Shown: piece after piece, positions 46,941-59,690 of the stretch | Layout of the letters: every line of letters starts with the position of its first letter | How positions within the stretch are numbered: position 1 is the stretch's first letter | Assembly: GCA_027574665.1 (NCBI GenBank) | Contig: CM050659.1 | Location: 24,901,001-24,965,000, forward strand | Reading direction: 5' to 3' | DNA length: 64,000 bases | Source: Rhynochetos jubatus | Lineage: Eukaryota; Chordata; Aves; Eurypygiformes; Rhynochetidae | Translations under genes and position numbers: made by a program | The notes under the pieces: model-generated | Databases searched by the model: none | What the model saw: only the letters and a program-made list of their open reading frames with translations | What the model was told of the DNA's origin: nothing

Positions 46941-49900
46941 AACCTGAAGGTTTCAGTGCACTTTTAAAATCTGATTAAAACTAAACAAGTAGGTGATGAA
47001 AATCTCTCTTCTTTCCCCCCCCACACCTCACTCACTTCAAATGTTGGGAACTCGTCTCCATTGGAATAACAGTTTGAAACATTCTGCTCGTTTCAGTTCC
47101 TGGGTCAGCTTTCAGGTGTTTCAGCCAGTTAATTAAGCAACGTCTTCTAACCATTTACCTTCACTCTCAGAGCAGCAGCATCCTGGAGGAGCCCTGCTGG
47201 CTTCAGTGACTGACTTTTTTCCATCTGTGTCTCAGCAGCTGACCCAAAGAAGAGCACGAAGGATGCCCTGGAGATCCTGCTACAGACTCCAAAAAGTGGG
47301 AGCATCTTCCCAGGGTGGTTTGTATCTTAGAGGGACAGAATCAGCTTCCAACCAGAAAGAAAACCCCAGGTAAGGTGGCTTCTCAGTTAAGTGTATGATT
47401 TAGAGCAGAGGAGCTGGGACTGTTGAGGAAATAGGATGTGATGGCCACTCGCTGGCAGAGTCTGGACCTGCCATTCCTCCTTACGTCTCCACACGGTTTG
47501 GCTAGATGGATGCTTGGCGTGGATGGGTGCCTGTTTTGAAAGCTGGACGTTCCTCACACCATGTTTGCAGCACAGAGCTCATCCTACACTGGCCACACAT
47601 CCACGGCAGATGAACTGCCCCAGGAAAGCCCCAGAAAAGCAAGGAGTGATGTGCTGGGCTGTGAAATGTGCCCTGTGTGCAGTGCACGTCAGCTACCTGC
47701 CTCTGCCAGATTCTTGCCCTATACAGCCAGGGTGGCAGGAGCACAAAACCCATCCTGCAAGTCGTGACAAGGGTTAATCGGGACAGATGTAGAATGTGAA
47801 AACCGGACGCGGGCAAAAGCTGGACCGTCTGTGGCAGGAGGAGGAACCCCTGTCGAAAGTCCCAGCACTAGCGAGAACAGATGACTTGATTTCTATTGTG
47901 TAAGTGGGGATTTGTCCGCGATGGTATAGTAACAACTAGAATTAGGAAGGAATAAAGAGTGAATTCTTCCCTCGTCCCAAGTGTGTTCCCTCCAGGGCAA
48001 AGGTCAAGTGCATTGTGTGGCAGTGTTTGGATTCAGAATAAAATAAGTGACAAGGGCGAAATCCTAGGGCATGCACAGGGACTGAATAAAGAGGAGTGTG
48101 GGCTAGACACCAGGAACCGCTCTCTCACCCTAGGGGTCATTAACATGTGCAATATGTGACCTCATGACATGGTACAGGGGCAATGGAGACACTAATGCGA
48201 GTCATTTAAATGCTGGCTTGAGTGTATTCAGCTATTGATAAAAGCCTATTCCTGAGCATAGCTAGCGGTGAAGTGACCAGCTCCTCTGGTAAAATGGAGA
48301 CGGGCACCCTTGCTTGTATGTTTTCCTGGGATTTACTCTGTTATGTTCTCTATTTCTCCACGGGAAACGGGCTTTGTTCAAACTGTCTCCCCATCCCATA
48401 TGGATTCCACAGGCAGAGTTGACTTGGCCACTCTTGTGAAGGAAAGGGGTTCAGCATAAAGCACGAAACACTGAGGGAGACAGAATTTGTCCACAGCTTT
48501 TGCAGAGGGAGAACTTAGTAACCCAATAAAAAGTCTGGCAAATGACATCGGATGGAGACCTCAGAAAGTTTGTCCTTTATTGCGAAGCTGGATCAAGTCT
48601 GAACCATATCCAGCTAACATCTTGCCTGTCCTTCAGCATCTCCAATGGGTGACCTTACGCACCATCTGTGCCCAAACTAGTTCAGCGTTGGCTCATTTGC
48701 CCTTAATGTCCAGCTTGATACCAACATGAGACACCGTACTGCACAGGCTTTGCCTTCCTTGGCTAAGGAGGGGGTGAGATGGTTCCTAGCCTAACAGAAA
48801 CATCTGTGGAGGAGGTGTGGGGAGGTGCAGTTTAAGCCAGGAGAATGCTTCAGTCTCACCTATGGATGGAAGAAGTGCTGCAAGCCTTTATTGCACCTCT
48901 GCTCTTCTTAGCCCTGCGTTCCCGCATCTACAGGAGTGTGCAAGGTGGCTCTCAGATGCCGGTCTCTGCCCTTCTGAAATAAACTGGCTAAATCCTGTTT
49001 TATCTAAAATTAATTTTCCGCCAGGATGTGGCCTTCACATTGCCCTTTTCAGCTGGAACAGGATGGGGGACTCAACCCCGCGCCCCGAGAAGGTCCTTCA
49101 GCCAGAGACATATGCACGCACCCTGGATGAGCTGGAGGCTAGCGACAGGAATGTGCACCTTGTGGGGAGTAGTTTTCATCCTTGCAAACATCCCTGCAAG
49201 AAGTGGGCTGGGCTTTATCCCGGCTTGGTGAGAACCCTGCCTGTGTCCTGATGCTGTCTCCATGTGTGCAAGCACATCAGTCTGCCCCACCATAATGAGG
49301 GTTATTACATGCCAGATTTACAGATGTGGCAGAAGTATGCAGAGCTCCACAACAGATTCCTACAGGTTTCAAGAAAACTAGCAGATGTATTGAGAAAAAC
49401 ATCTCTTGAACTAACTTACTGAGGAAGGGACCACGGTCTGTGCCCAGCCCTCATGAAACACCTGAATATCTACCCAGAAGAGGCTCAGAATGCCCCAAAT
49501 TCCTTCCTTCTAGTTAATCAGCTATTAGAGGCTCCAGTCACACAATGCAAATCCATTGGAGAGCAGTCTTCATTCATCTGGTGGCTCAGAGGACCACTCG
49601 CTTGCTCTGAGGATGTCACCACCTTCTCCTTAGTGTCCTCCCCAGGTGAAGCACTTGTCCTTGAGTACTAGAGCGAGCCTTGCCCTGTGCTTGCCAAGGA
49701 GGAGTTGTCTGACTGAAGGAGAATGTTTTGTTGTGATGGTGGGTATGAAAGCAAATGTTTTCTGTCCCATCCTGAGCCTTACAGCTTAGGGCAAATTTTT
49801 ACCACTGTGAAACATAGGGAAGGAACTTCTCCAGTATCCCATTGTGGCTTCAGGCTTGACTCTAAAGAGTTCCTTAGACTATTGACTGTTCTCATTTATT

Positions 49901-52900
49901 TATTTATTAGTCCAGGGCTCCTTTGACGTCCAGTTGTCTCTTTCTCAACTAAATTTCACATAACCTCTTTTAGAGCTCAGGCTCTTTGGGACTGGCCAAT
50001 GGTCAAGGCAGGTTTGCGCTGCAGGCTCATGTTTGAAGTTGGATCTGGGTTTGGGATTTTGGTTCAGAGCTATTCTATGCTGTGATATGGCTATTCTGAG
50101 AAAACGTGAGATGTTCTGGTGAGATTCACATTCAGAGTGGTGGAAATCTTATGGGAGTAAATGTTGCAAGACAGCTTCACCCATCTGCTTCAAAGCCACA
50201 TGAGTCAAAACTGCTGGGTCTGGGTCTAAACAGCATCCCAACTCCTAAAGTAAATCATGACCTCATCCGAATGCAGCATCCTGCCTTTTGACTGCTTGCT
50301 TAGGTTTTTTTCATTCAGGTCTCCTGTCTGTAATGGCACTGATTCCCTCTGAGACTGTTCAGTAACCAACACCTCAGTCTGGCAAGAAAGACGAAATTCT
50401 GCTCAGCAGGTTCTCCTCTCTGACAGGGATGAAATGCAGCCCCAGAGGGATGGGCTATGTCTTGATATTTACCCTTGTATCAAGATTTTATCATGGCATA
50501 TTGAAGAAGGATTCTTGGAGAGCCTGACAGAGAGAAACCACAGGCAAAGGCTAAGGATTGCCATGTTAACTCCCCCGGCCATGGCAAAGGTGCTGCAGGG
50601 TGAAATGTTTGGAAACAATAGACGTGCTCTTATACCAACATGACCTTTGAAAGTGCCAGGCCTGTAACTCAAGCATTAATAATGGATTACCAAAATCAAC
50701 CAGCTGCAAGGGAACCACTTCTCCCTGCTTAGATAATTCTCTTCCCTGAGAAGAAGAGCTATTGATTTTGATACTGATTCCTTCCTCCCCAGTGGAAGGG
50801 CTACACCCCACCACCGCTGCCTGTGACAGTGAGCTCTCTCCTGATGGGCACGCACCATACACATCAGCCACGTTGCTCTGCTCCAGCTATAGAGACAGCC
50901 CTCCAGGACAGCCGGGGCTGATGCTGGAAGCTGCGTGCAGTTTCCTCACCAGAAGACTCAGCTTTGCAATTCAGCGTTGGTTTCTCATGAGACAGCAACA
51001 AGTCACGTCTCTGAGCACCGTGAACCTGCCTAGGCCCACACTGACTGGGCAGTATCCACAGCATGAGGTGTGTGGATGAGTATCAGCTTTGATCTACCCT
51101 GTGCACGCACGCTGGTTTGTGCCAACATCCTCACGCATCTTTGCTCCACTGTCTTCATCTGTTCTGCTCTCCTGAGTCCTTGTTTGTGTTTAAGCACACG
51201 ATGGCAGATGCTGGTGCTGAGGTGGGACTCTGGGAACCGTTATCTTTATGTCCCGCTTGAGCTGCAACCCTTGGTGAGGCTGGAGGAAGGGAGAGGAGCG
51301 TGCTTTGAGCTTGTTCATCATAAGGAATTCTTATATTCGTGGACTGAGCTGAAAATTTCTGTCCATTTGGGTTTGGGCCAGCATGAAACAGGAATCATTT
51401 GCAAGTTTGTGGCACCTACAAATAGAACATTTACTTTTAATCTGCTTTCCAGAGGGACAAAGATGTTTGCAGTCACACGGTTTCGTGTGTGCATCTACGA
51501 GCTCCGTTTTCATCCAGCGACACTTGAACTCACTGGTCAGCTTTAACCACATGTAGCTGTGGTTGATAAACGCTGCCTGAAAAGATAGGCTGGAATAAAG
51601 CAATCAGATGTAACACCAGAACCCTGCTCACATCCCGAGCGAGAGCAAGCCTGCAGAACATGTTCAACCTTAATGAGACCGTGGAGAATCCACCAGGGAG
51701 AAGAAAGCTGCTTGGAAAGCCCTGGGTGTGGGGCATCTTCTAGTCTGAGTTCACACCGTTCCAGACATCAGAGAATCCAACTACAAGAGGCAAACCTGCG
51801 GGGAATTGGGCTTCATTAGTTTCTCCGCTTGCGGAGTAACTTGTTTTCTTGGAGCACCTTTCATCTCCTTGCAGGCATGAGCTGTGGAAACAAAGGGCTG
51901 GATTTGTGACAGGATTTAGGGTGCTGCTACAAAACGGTGGGAGCAAAGGTCCTCTTTCACCTGATGGCCCCGCTGGAAGGCGTCAGGGATGGGATCTGAG
52001 TGGTGGGTGGGTGCTGAGCCCTCAGGCTAGGCGAGGGAGGTGACACTCCGGTGGGTTGGGAAGGGGCGTCCTGTGAGTCTAGCCCAAGAAATACAAACCT
52101 TCATTTTTAACAGACATTTGGGTAGCTTGAGTCTTGCTGGCGGGAAGAAATGAGATTGAATGAATAGCCAGGATAACTCCATGGTGTAAATGGGAAAGAA
52201 CCCCTGGAATTTGCTAGTTTAGGGCATAAAAATTACTTCTGGAAAACATAAAGAAAGAAAAAATCCCCAACCTCTTACCTGCTACAATAACCTGCAGACT
52301 GCTTGCCTCCTGGTTGTCTCGTCCTCCACGGACCCATCTTCAGACCAAAAATCAGCTCTATTGAAGCTCATCAGGAAGCTTCATAATGAACTTACTGCAA
52401 ATTTACCATAAAGCAGAAAAACCACAGTCCTGAACGCTAGGATCTGCAAAACCCTGACCTTACCTAACCCCGGTACCTCCACTGAAGTGCCCAGTAAAAA
52501 CTCACCCAAGCTACTGGCTCGGCACAAGCCTGGCTGCTTTCCCGTTAACAGCACGCTGGTTTTCAGAAAGCCGGCTCGTAGCTGCAATCCTTGCTCCCAG
52601 TCAGGTGGTTGGGTGGGAAATCCAATCATTTGATACCGGTCAGCAAGTGGGCATCGCTGAGCATATGGGTTAGTCAATAATTGGCTTTAATTAAGTAAAA
52701 GTTGTCTCATTAATATCGTTTTAAATGGATACTCTACAAAATCTGCCTGGGGGAATCTCAGGGTTAGGAAAGCCTTACGGTATATATTATTGCAATAGAA
52801 CTGAATAGGGGCTGAGATACCAGCAGGATGAGCACAGGAGGGGAAAAAGCAGCAAGAACACAGCCTAATTAGCTGCGCTGGACTCGAAGGAACAAGAGTA

Positions 52901-55884
52901 ACAGCTTAACCCAGGCCTGAGTGAGTCAAAGATTTTTGAAGGCAAAAGCAGGGTCTGTGGAAATCTTATGGCTAAAAGCAGCTCCCACTCATTATGTCTA
53001 TTATCCTTCTCATTTCCCTTGGTGTGTCCTGCAGGTGCTGGGAATGTGGCTGAACACCAGGCTCTGGATCCCGAATGCCTTGTCCCACCCAGGAGTTTCG
53101 TCTCGGTCCATGGTCTGAGCGAGGTGTAGCCCCTGTAACACCCCCATGCGGGGCACAAGGACAGCTCTGGGGGCGAAGCCAAGCACCTTGTGCTGCTCAG
53201 AGCTCTGCAGGCTCGTCTGTGTATTTCGGTAAGGAACATCTTTGGGTTTCAGGCTCTATTTCCTTCCAGATCCAGGTGGTAAAGGCTGCAAAGTCTCCAG
53301 ACTGCCACTTTTGTATTAAAGCATGTTGGCATCCCCTCCTTTGGTATTGGCTGCGACAGTCCAGGAGTGGGAAGCTCCTGATTAACACAATGTGCACGTA
53401 ACCTGACATGTTGCCCAGTTTTAATATGCTCTTTTATCAGGTCACACAGTCCCTTTGAAGGTTCTTTGCATATTGCCAGAGCACAATATCTACAAACAAC
53501 TCCAGCTTCCTCCCTTCTCAGTCACTTAGGCCCATGTTGACGATCTAAATGCTATGTCACCTGATCACCAGCAACTTTCTCTTTGTCTTGTGTCTTCTTG
53601 AGTTAAAAGCAAACCAAAGCAAAATGGGAGGCTTCTGCCATTGGAGTCCTGCCCTGGAAACCATGGCCAACCAAAAGGATAAATCTGGCCTCTCCATCAA
53701 CTGACTCCCTCACCTGAAACAGGTTGATGCTGGGGTGGTGCTCACCCCAGTTTGCATGACAGTAAATAATTAAAAGGTTTGCTTCAACCCTTTCATTTAG
53801 TGCATTTTTTAAAATGACTTGAAAATTGACCTAATCGTGTTGCTTTTTTCCCCAGGTGAGGCTTTGCATACAGCAAAACAGCAAAGTGTAAATAACGATG
53901 TGAGATTACTGGGGCAAATACATCATTATTCAGTGATGCCCACGGCTACAGAACTGCCCTGCCCTTGCGGAGGTGCCATATGGGGGATTCTGCATTCTCG
54001 TCTCTACACACTGGTGTGGACGCAGCCTTCGGCATTTTGCCAAGGAAAGACCAACCTCACTGGATCCTGTGGATCAAGGAATATGCTATTTATGACAATT
54101 GTGCTTCAGCCAAACACGAACTGTTGGACTCTGTCTGGGAGCAACTTGACGAAACCCCATGGTCTGTGATGCAGAAAAGACTGATGTATCTTCCAGTTCC
54201 TGGGAAATCCAGGTTTGTGTTGCAATTGATGGGAAAAAACCAGTCCCTTTGGCAGGTGGGTTTTTCCATATGTATCACACTTCAAATTCAGGGTGAGTGG
54301 ATCAGCTTTGGGCAGCAGGGCTGTCCCTCTCCAGTGGTTGCAAAGGGGTGCTTAGGCTCAGATGCCTGTCTTTTGGATGAGTGAAGCTGTGTGAGGTGTA
54401 TTTTGCCTGTGAGGCTCTAGGAAAGAGTTCTGGCCTGCAATCTCACTGTTGGTACTGATTGGGAAGGTGTCAAGTGACACCAGGATGCTCAGTCTATCCC
54501 ATTGGGTGTTCTGCTCTCTCCTGGTCATCCCGACTGCAGGAGCAGCTTGGACACTGGTGCTGTGGTTGGAAGAAGAGGTTTGGGTTATTGTCCAAAGTCA
54601 GACCCAGAAGGTCCCCCAATACTCCCCTCCAGTTACCTGTGAAGTTGCACCATTTCTCATGCCAATCCCCTTTAACCACCTGTAAAATCCAGCTGTCCTT
54701 CCCAGAGTTGTACCTATTTTCCATCTTCTGACACTGGCATCTGTCGCATCTTGTGATTCCTTCTGTCAAGACTGGGAGCTGAGCTCCAGCCAGGAGCTCA
54801 TCAGTGGCCTCATCGTTTCCCTGGGCCACTCTCCAAAACACCCCATTAGGTGGTAAACTGGTTGGCCAAGCCCCGTGCCAGAACACGTGAGGTTACGTGT
54901 GAACTGTGGTGGTTTTCACCCTCCTCCTTACTGGTGCTGCAAGAGGAAGAGGAGGTAGATGGCTGACATCCTCCTTTTGAGTGCTCCTGCAGGTCCTCCC
55001 CACAGCAAACCACAATAGCCCCACCGGGCACTGGCAACACCAGTGGTGCCCTCTCCTTCCACCCTTGGCTGGGGGCTGACCTGGCCCCCCACAGCAGCGA
55101 CCATCTCTCCTGTTGAAAGCAGTTGGATTTTGGCATGCTCCTGTAAGGGAAAGGAGGTTTTTTTTCCTTTCCCCTTCTTCTTCTCCTGCATTTTGATGGG
55201 GCTTGAGATCTCTCGGAGGAAGACGCTCTTCCCTTTTTATCAATTAGGAGCACACACGAGCTCTCTCGCTCTCTCTCCCACCCCTACTCTGCTTTCCTCC
55301 CAGCTCCCCTTGGCTGCCGGTTTCAGACAAAGATGTGTGAGTTCTTTGATCTGCCTGGCAGCCATCGCTGGGGGATTGGCTTGGAGGTTAATTACACACA
55401 GGCCGTCTCCAACTGTGGCAGGGAGCCATTCGGCTGGAGAGGGAGCTCTCCCTTCTCCCCCCCACCAGCTACAAACTTCAAGGGGACAGGAGGGCAAGGA
55501 AGGTACCACTGAAACCCCTTTTGATATGACAAACGGGCTCCTTGCTTGCCTCTCTGGTTCTTGTTTTGTTTGTCTAACTGGTATTTGAAATATGGATGAG
55601 CTCTCAGTCCTGAGGGTCCAGCCACTGTCTTAACAAAGCGTTGTCGTCTTCCCTCCCCTTCCCGCCTGGGCACAACTGGAGTTCAGCTCTCCTGTCTGTC
55701 CATCTTGCCTCTCCGTGTGTCCTTACCCAGGAGCCCTTTGCCGACTGGCCTGTGACACAGCCCACCTTGCAAGGAGATGCCTTGGCTGGACCCATTGCTC
55801 AGCCCACGGTCAAGCAGTGCTCTGGAGCTGTGGCAGGAACAGGAGCCTCATCCGGATGGGGAAAGTCATTCGAGCTGATGGCTG

Positions 55885-56065
55885 GCACCCGGGAGGTTTG
55901 CATTCGATCCCTCTCTCCATGGCTGACTTGCTCTGAGCTTATCTTCTTTATTTTTGCTTCCTTTCTTTTAAACCCTACGTGCCTCAGTTTCCCAGTCTTT
56001 GCAATACGAGCAAGAAACATTTATCTGCTCCTCAGGGTTGGATTGAGGCTGATTGATTCGCTTGT
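55885..56065 (+). repeat. MIR-like SINE relic
   Basis: It has 'gcattcgatccctctctccatggctgacttgctc' (MIR head order), then cgtgcctcagtttcccagtc and 'ctcctcagggttggattgagg', the same order as the MIR core and 3' part ('cctcagtttccccatctg ... cctcatagggttgttgtgagg'). Old, with substitutions throughout. Confidence 0.5.
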
Positions 56066-57979
56066 CCAACATCCCAAACAAAGTAGCGCCGCAGAAGAGA
56101 GCTGTTGATAATCCCCCCTGCGTTAGCAAAATCCTTCCCAAAAGGAGCTTACACAGACGCTTCAGGGCAGGCTGAGGTTGGAATTCAGTTGCTGTTCAGC
56201 AGCTCATAGGCCCCTCTGTTGGCTTCTGGGCTCCCCCACGGTATCTAAGCGTGGGGCTGGAGTCCAAGGTTCCCATGCAGTGAGCAGAGGGAACCTCAGG
56301 CAGCAAGATCAACCCTTCAGTAAGGTCAGAAGCGGGCAATAGTCTGCATCCTCAAGGACATCGTGCAGCTTAGACGGCACCCGCACGGGAGTGTGACCCT
56401 GTGCTCAGATCTGGGCCACCTTCCAAGCAGATTTAGGTGCTTGTCTGGAGAATTTGCATGAGGCCAGCCTGCTCGTGTGCTTGTAGGGAGGGTAGGCAGA
56501 GCTCAGAGTCCAGCAAGCAGAGGGCACGCGTCTGCGTACACATTTTTGCTGGCAGGTGGAGGTTTGCGTGGTCCGTGCGTGGACCTGTGTGTGCATCCCA
56601 AGCCCATGCACACCATGATGTCACTGGAACTTCTTAGACACGGGGGCTGCCGGTCTGCCCAGCAAACCAGTATCACATCGAACACTGGCTATGCTGGTTA
56701 AACTAACAAGGAGCTGTAGTTTAACGTCCTCCCCGGTTCCCCCTCCTTTCCCTCACCACCCACACGCTGCTGGGTGGAGGAGAGGCAGCTCAGCCACTTT
56801 CTCCATCCATCTTTCCACACTGAGGACCACCCCACGGGTGGCAAGGGGCTGGGGAGCAGTGTCCGGGGCACTGTGCATGCCAGAGGGAAGGGGCTGCACA
56901 CCCCTTGGATCAGGCCAAGCTGCCCAAGCCGGGAAGCTGTTCCCATCACACAGCAGCAAAGCGATTGTTCTGTGCTGCGGGCCTTTCACGGCTTCGTAAT
57001 GAATAGGGACACGGCTAACATTTTACAAAACGCTCCTTATCCCTGGGAGACGGCCAGCGCTGACACTTTGAAGCTGTTCCAGAGTCAACAGATTCCAGAA
57101 ATGAGAGTAGTGAAAGGAGACGGGCACATGGCTTCCCAGCTGCAGGCAGCAGAGGAGGTGGCATCCTTCAGCCACAAGTGCCACCCAGAGATGATGAACC
57201 TGGGGGATGCTTGGGTGACTTGCAGAGCCCGTTTCTGCCCTTGCTCACCTCCATGGCTGGGCTTTCTCTGGGTGGAGGCAAAGAGGGGACTGCAGGCAAT
57301 GGAGGCCCCTGTCCATGCTGTCCAGACCTTCCTTGGTCTTTACTTGGAGCAACTTTACCTTTCTCCTGCTGACGCTAAGGGAGCTGCTCCCATACAGCAT
57401 CATATATCACTTAGTCACTTAAACAAAGAAGAGGTAGGCAATGAGAGTGCACAGCAAAGAGGAACAGATTTAGGAAAGGTGGAGTCTTCCCCAGAACTTG
57501 TTAAACCCTGTAGGGACTTTTCTGTCTCTTGTTACAGAGATCTGAGCATCAAGGGAATCAACCCAAGTCTCTTCTCCTGCCAGCATGACCCAGTGAAGGG
57601 GAACAAGAAGGACACTGAGGCACACACAGGTAGGGTGCTCCCTTCCCACTCTTTTCTCTATATATCAATCAAAGTTTGGATAAATGAACAGCCCTGGGCA
57701 GCGGCAGCCTGTGAATCCATTTTGGAAGAGCACAGGAGATATTTGTGGCTGTAATTTCCCCGCTGGAGTTGCGACAGAGGCAGTGAGGGCTGTAGTCGGG
57801 CCATCTCCTTCCACCCAGGCTTCAAATGAGCAACAAGTCACCCAGAGGTTCTGAGTCCCCATTACTGCCAGCGAAAGACAGCACGGTCCAACAGGTCTGT
57901 GAGAGACCTTGTCAGTGGTGTAGGGGGGCTCGCAGAGCCCTGTGTGACCCACCAGCTCTGCCTCCAGGGTCTCACAGTT

Positions 57980-58085
57980 GAGTCTCTGACTCAGCCAAGT
58001 GGTGTTATTCATTGTTTGCTCATTGTTTCTCCTCGAGTTGTCTGCAAATGAGTGTATTAAATAACACATCTGAAAAGTTGATCCC
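57980..58085. promoter_or_regulatory. Motif cluster: AP-1/MARE-like and two SOX-like sites
   Basis: ctctgactcagccaagtgg contains TGACTCAGC (AP-1/MARE-like) at 57988-57996. A tandem cattgtttgctcattgtttc follows at 58010-58029 (two SOX-type ATTGTT sites), then an octamer-like tctgcaaatgag. The motifs are seen; enhancer function is a guess. Confidence 0.25.
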
Positions 58086-59321
58086 CTTCTGTTTTGCTTG
58101 GCCAGAGGACCTCTGTGACCCTGGGGGCAGCTGGGGCAGGAAGGCAGAAGGGAGGATCTGAGGAGACAAGCTGGCTCAAAGGGTCTGTACTTGCACTGAG
58201 CTGTGTCAGAGCAGGTCCCCAGGGCCCATGGGAAGCCGTGGGTACAGAAATGGGCTGCGGGGGAGATGTGGAGGTCAGCAGTGCCCACTGCAGCAGCTGG
58301 TTTGTGCAGTGGAAGCTCCTCTTGTGTGAGGCCAGCTAGCTCTTACTGGAGCTGCCTTCCCTTTCTGGAACCTTTCTCCTGCTTATCCAGGCTGTGAGCA
58401 TCTCTTCCCCACACTTTCCCATAAGCCCCATTCCTCAGCTTGTGCCAAGCGAGATCTCACTGCCTGCAAGCGCTGCTGCACCCCTTTGCTCGGTGACGGG
58501 AAGGGCAGGAGCTGGGGACCCCCCGGGGTAGGGTCCTATCCAGGGAGGGAACGGTTAATCTCCTGAAGCGTTGAACCCTGGTGGGTTTTTATTCTGCAAT
58601 AGTGAGAAGTGGAGTGTGCACATCGCAGTGTGATTATTACCTGTTTATTTTTTCATGAGGCTTCTCCACTGTGTGTCACTCTAGTGTCATCATCCGTAAA
58701 CACATTGATTTAACCATTACTTTGGAACAGCACTCGCCTGCTCCGCAGGCTGGATACCTGTCCCCTGGGGGGCCCTGGAGTGACTAAGCGGGCTCAGAAC
58801 TCTGCTTCACTCCTCCTGCAGTATTTGCCCCTCCTCTAGCTCCTCTTTTTCCGTTCACTTCTTTCTTCCCTCTTCCTCTTCTTCGCTCTTTGCTCGCCTC
58901 ATGCTCCACCTCCCTCTCCCATTCAGTTTTCTGTCCCCTTCTTTCTGCCACCTGCACTCTGCAGCAAGCGAGGGACAGACATCTCCACTGCCCCAGCCTC
59001 CTGCTCTGCATCCCTTCCTGCACCACCCTGAGGGATGCTCCAAAGGGAGCTCTCCGGCAGAGGCTTCCAGCACACGGCAGTAGAGGTGACAAGAAGTGGC
59101 CATGCACCAGGGTGTCTGTGGACCAGAGGGTGGGATTCACCTCCTCTCCTCCAGAGGTGTGAGAGCAACTGGACCTGCTTTTTTTTAATATCATCTCAGG
59201 AGAAAGCAGTCACTGCAGGGACATCCTAAGGGGCTTCCCTGGGACGGTCCCTGGAGTTGTTTCTCCTTGGATAAGAAGGGAACCAGCCAGCCTAGATTTA
59301 GACACCTCACTATTAACCCTT

Positions 59322-59690
59322 GGAGGGAGATAAGAAGGCTCCAGGGAGACCTTAGAGCCCCTTCCAGTGCCTGGGGGGCTACAAGAAAGCTGAGGGGAGG
59401 CTTTTCCCAAAAGCAGGGAGTGACAGGACAAGGGGTGATGGGTTTAAAATGAAAGAGGGAGATTGAGATGGGCCATCAGGAAGGAATTCTTCCCAGAGAG
59501 GGTGGGGGGCACTGGGACAGGTTGCCCAGGGAAGCTGTGGGTGCCCCATCCCTGGGAGTGTCCAAGGCCAGGCTGGATGAGGCTGGGAGCACCCTGGGCT
59601 GTGGAAGGTGTCCCTGCCCATGGCAGGGGCTGGGGGGGGCTTTAAGGTCCCTTTCAATCTAAACCATTCTGATTCCATGATTTTATGACA
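59322..59690 (+). mobile_element. CR1 LINE, 5'-truncated copy (longest in the window)
   Basis: It starts further 5' than the others (gagataagaaggctccaggg, 'gaccttagagccccttccagtgcc'), continues through ggggctacaagaaagctgag and the hallmark core, and ends 'aaaccattctgattccatgattttatg'. No reverse transcriptase sequence. Near-identical by eye to the copy at 31035-31354. Confidence 0.92.

Larger units (their letters stand above)
46941..59321. other. Long gene-free interval
   Basis: Over 12 kb with no supported exon. It has moderately long open frames (326 codons at 56774-57754, 181 at 55043-55588, 158 at 51070-51546), none with a recognisable domain or convincing splice context. TTTA repeats lie at 49894-49908, a pyrimidine strip at 55166-55192, and a MIR-like relic at 55885-56065. 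Confidence 0.35.

Noticed and set aside
51070-51546. 158-codon open frame, hydrophobic N-terminus
   Set aside because: No domain, no convincing splice or promoter context, and the hydrophobic start is short and broken; treated as chance.
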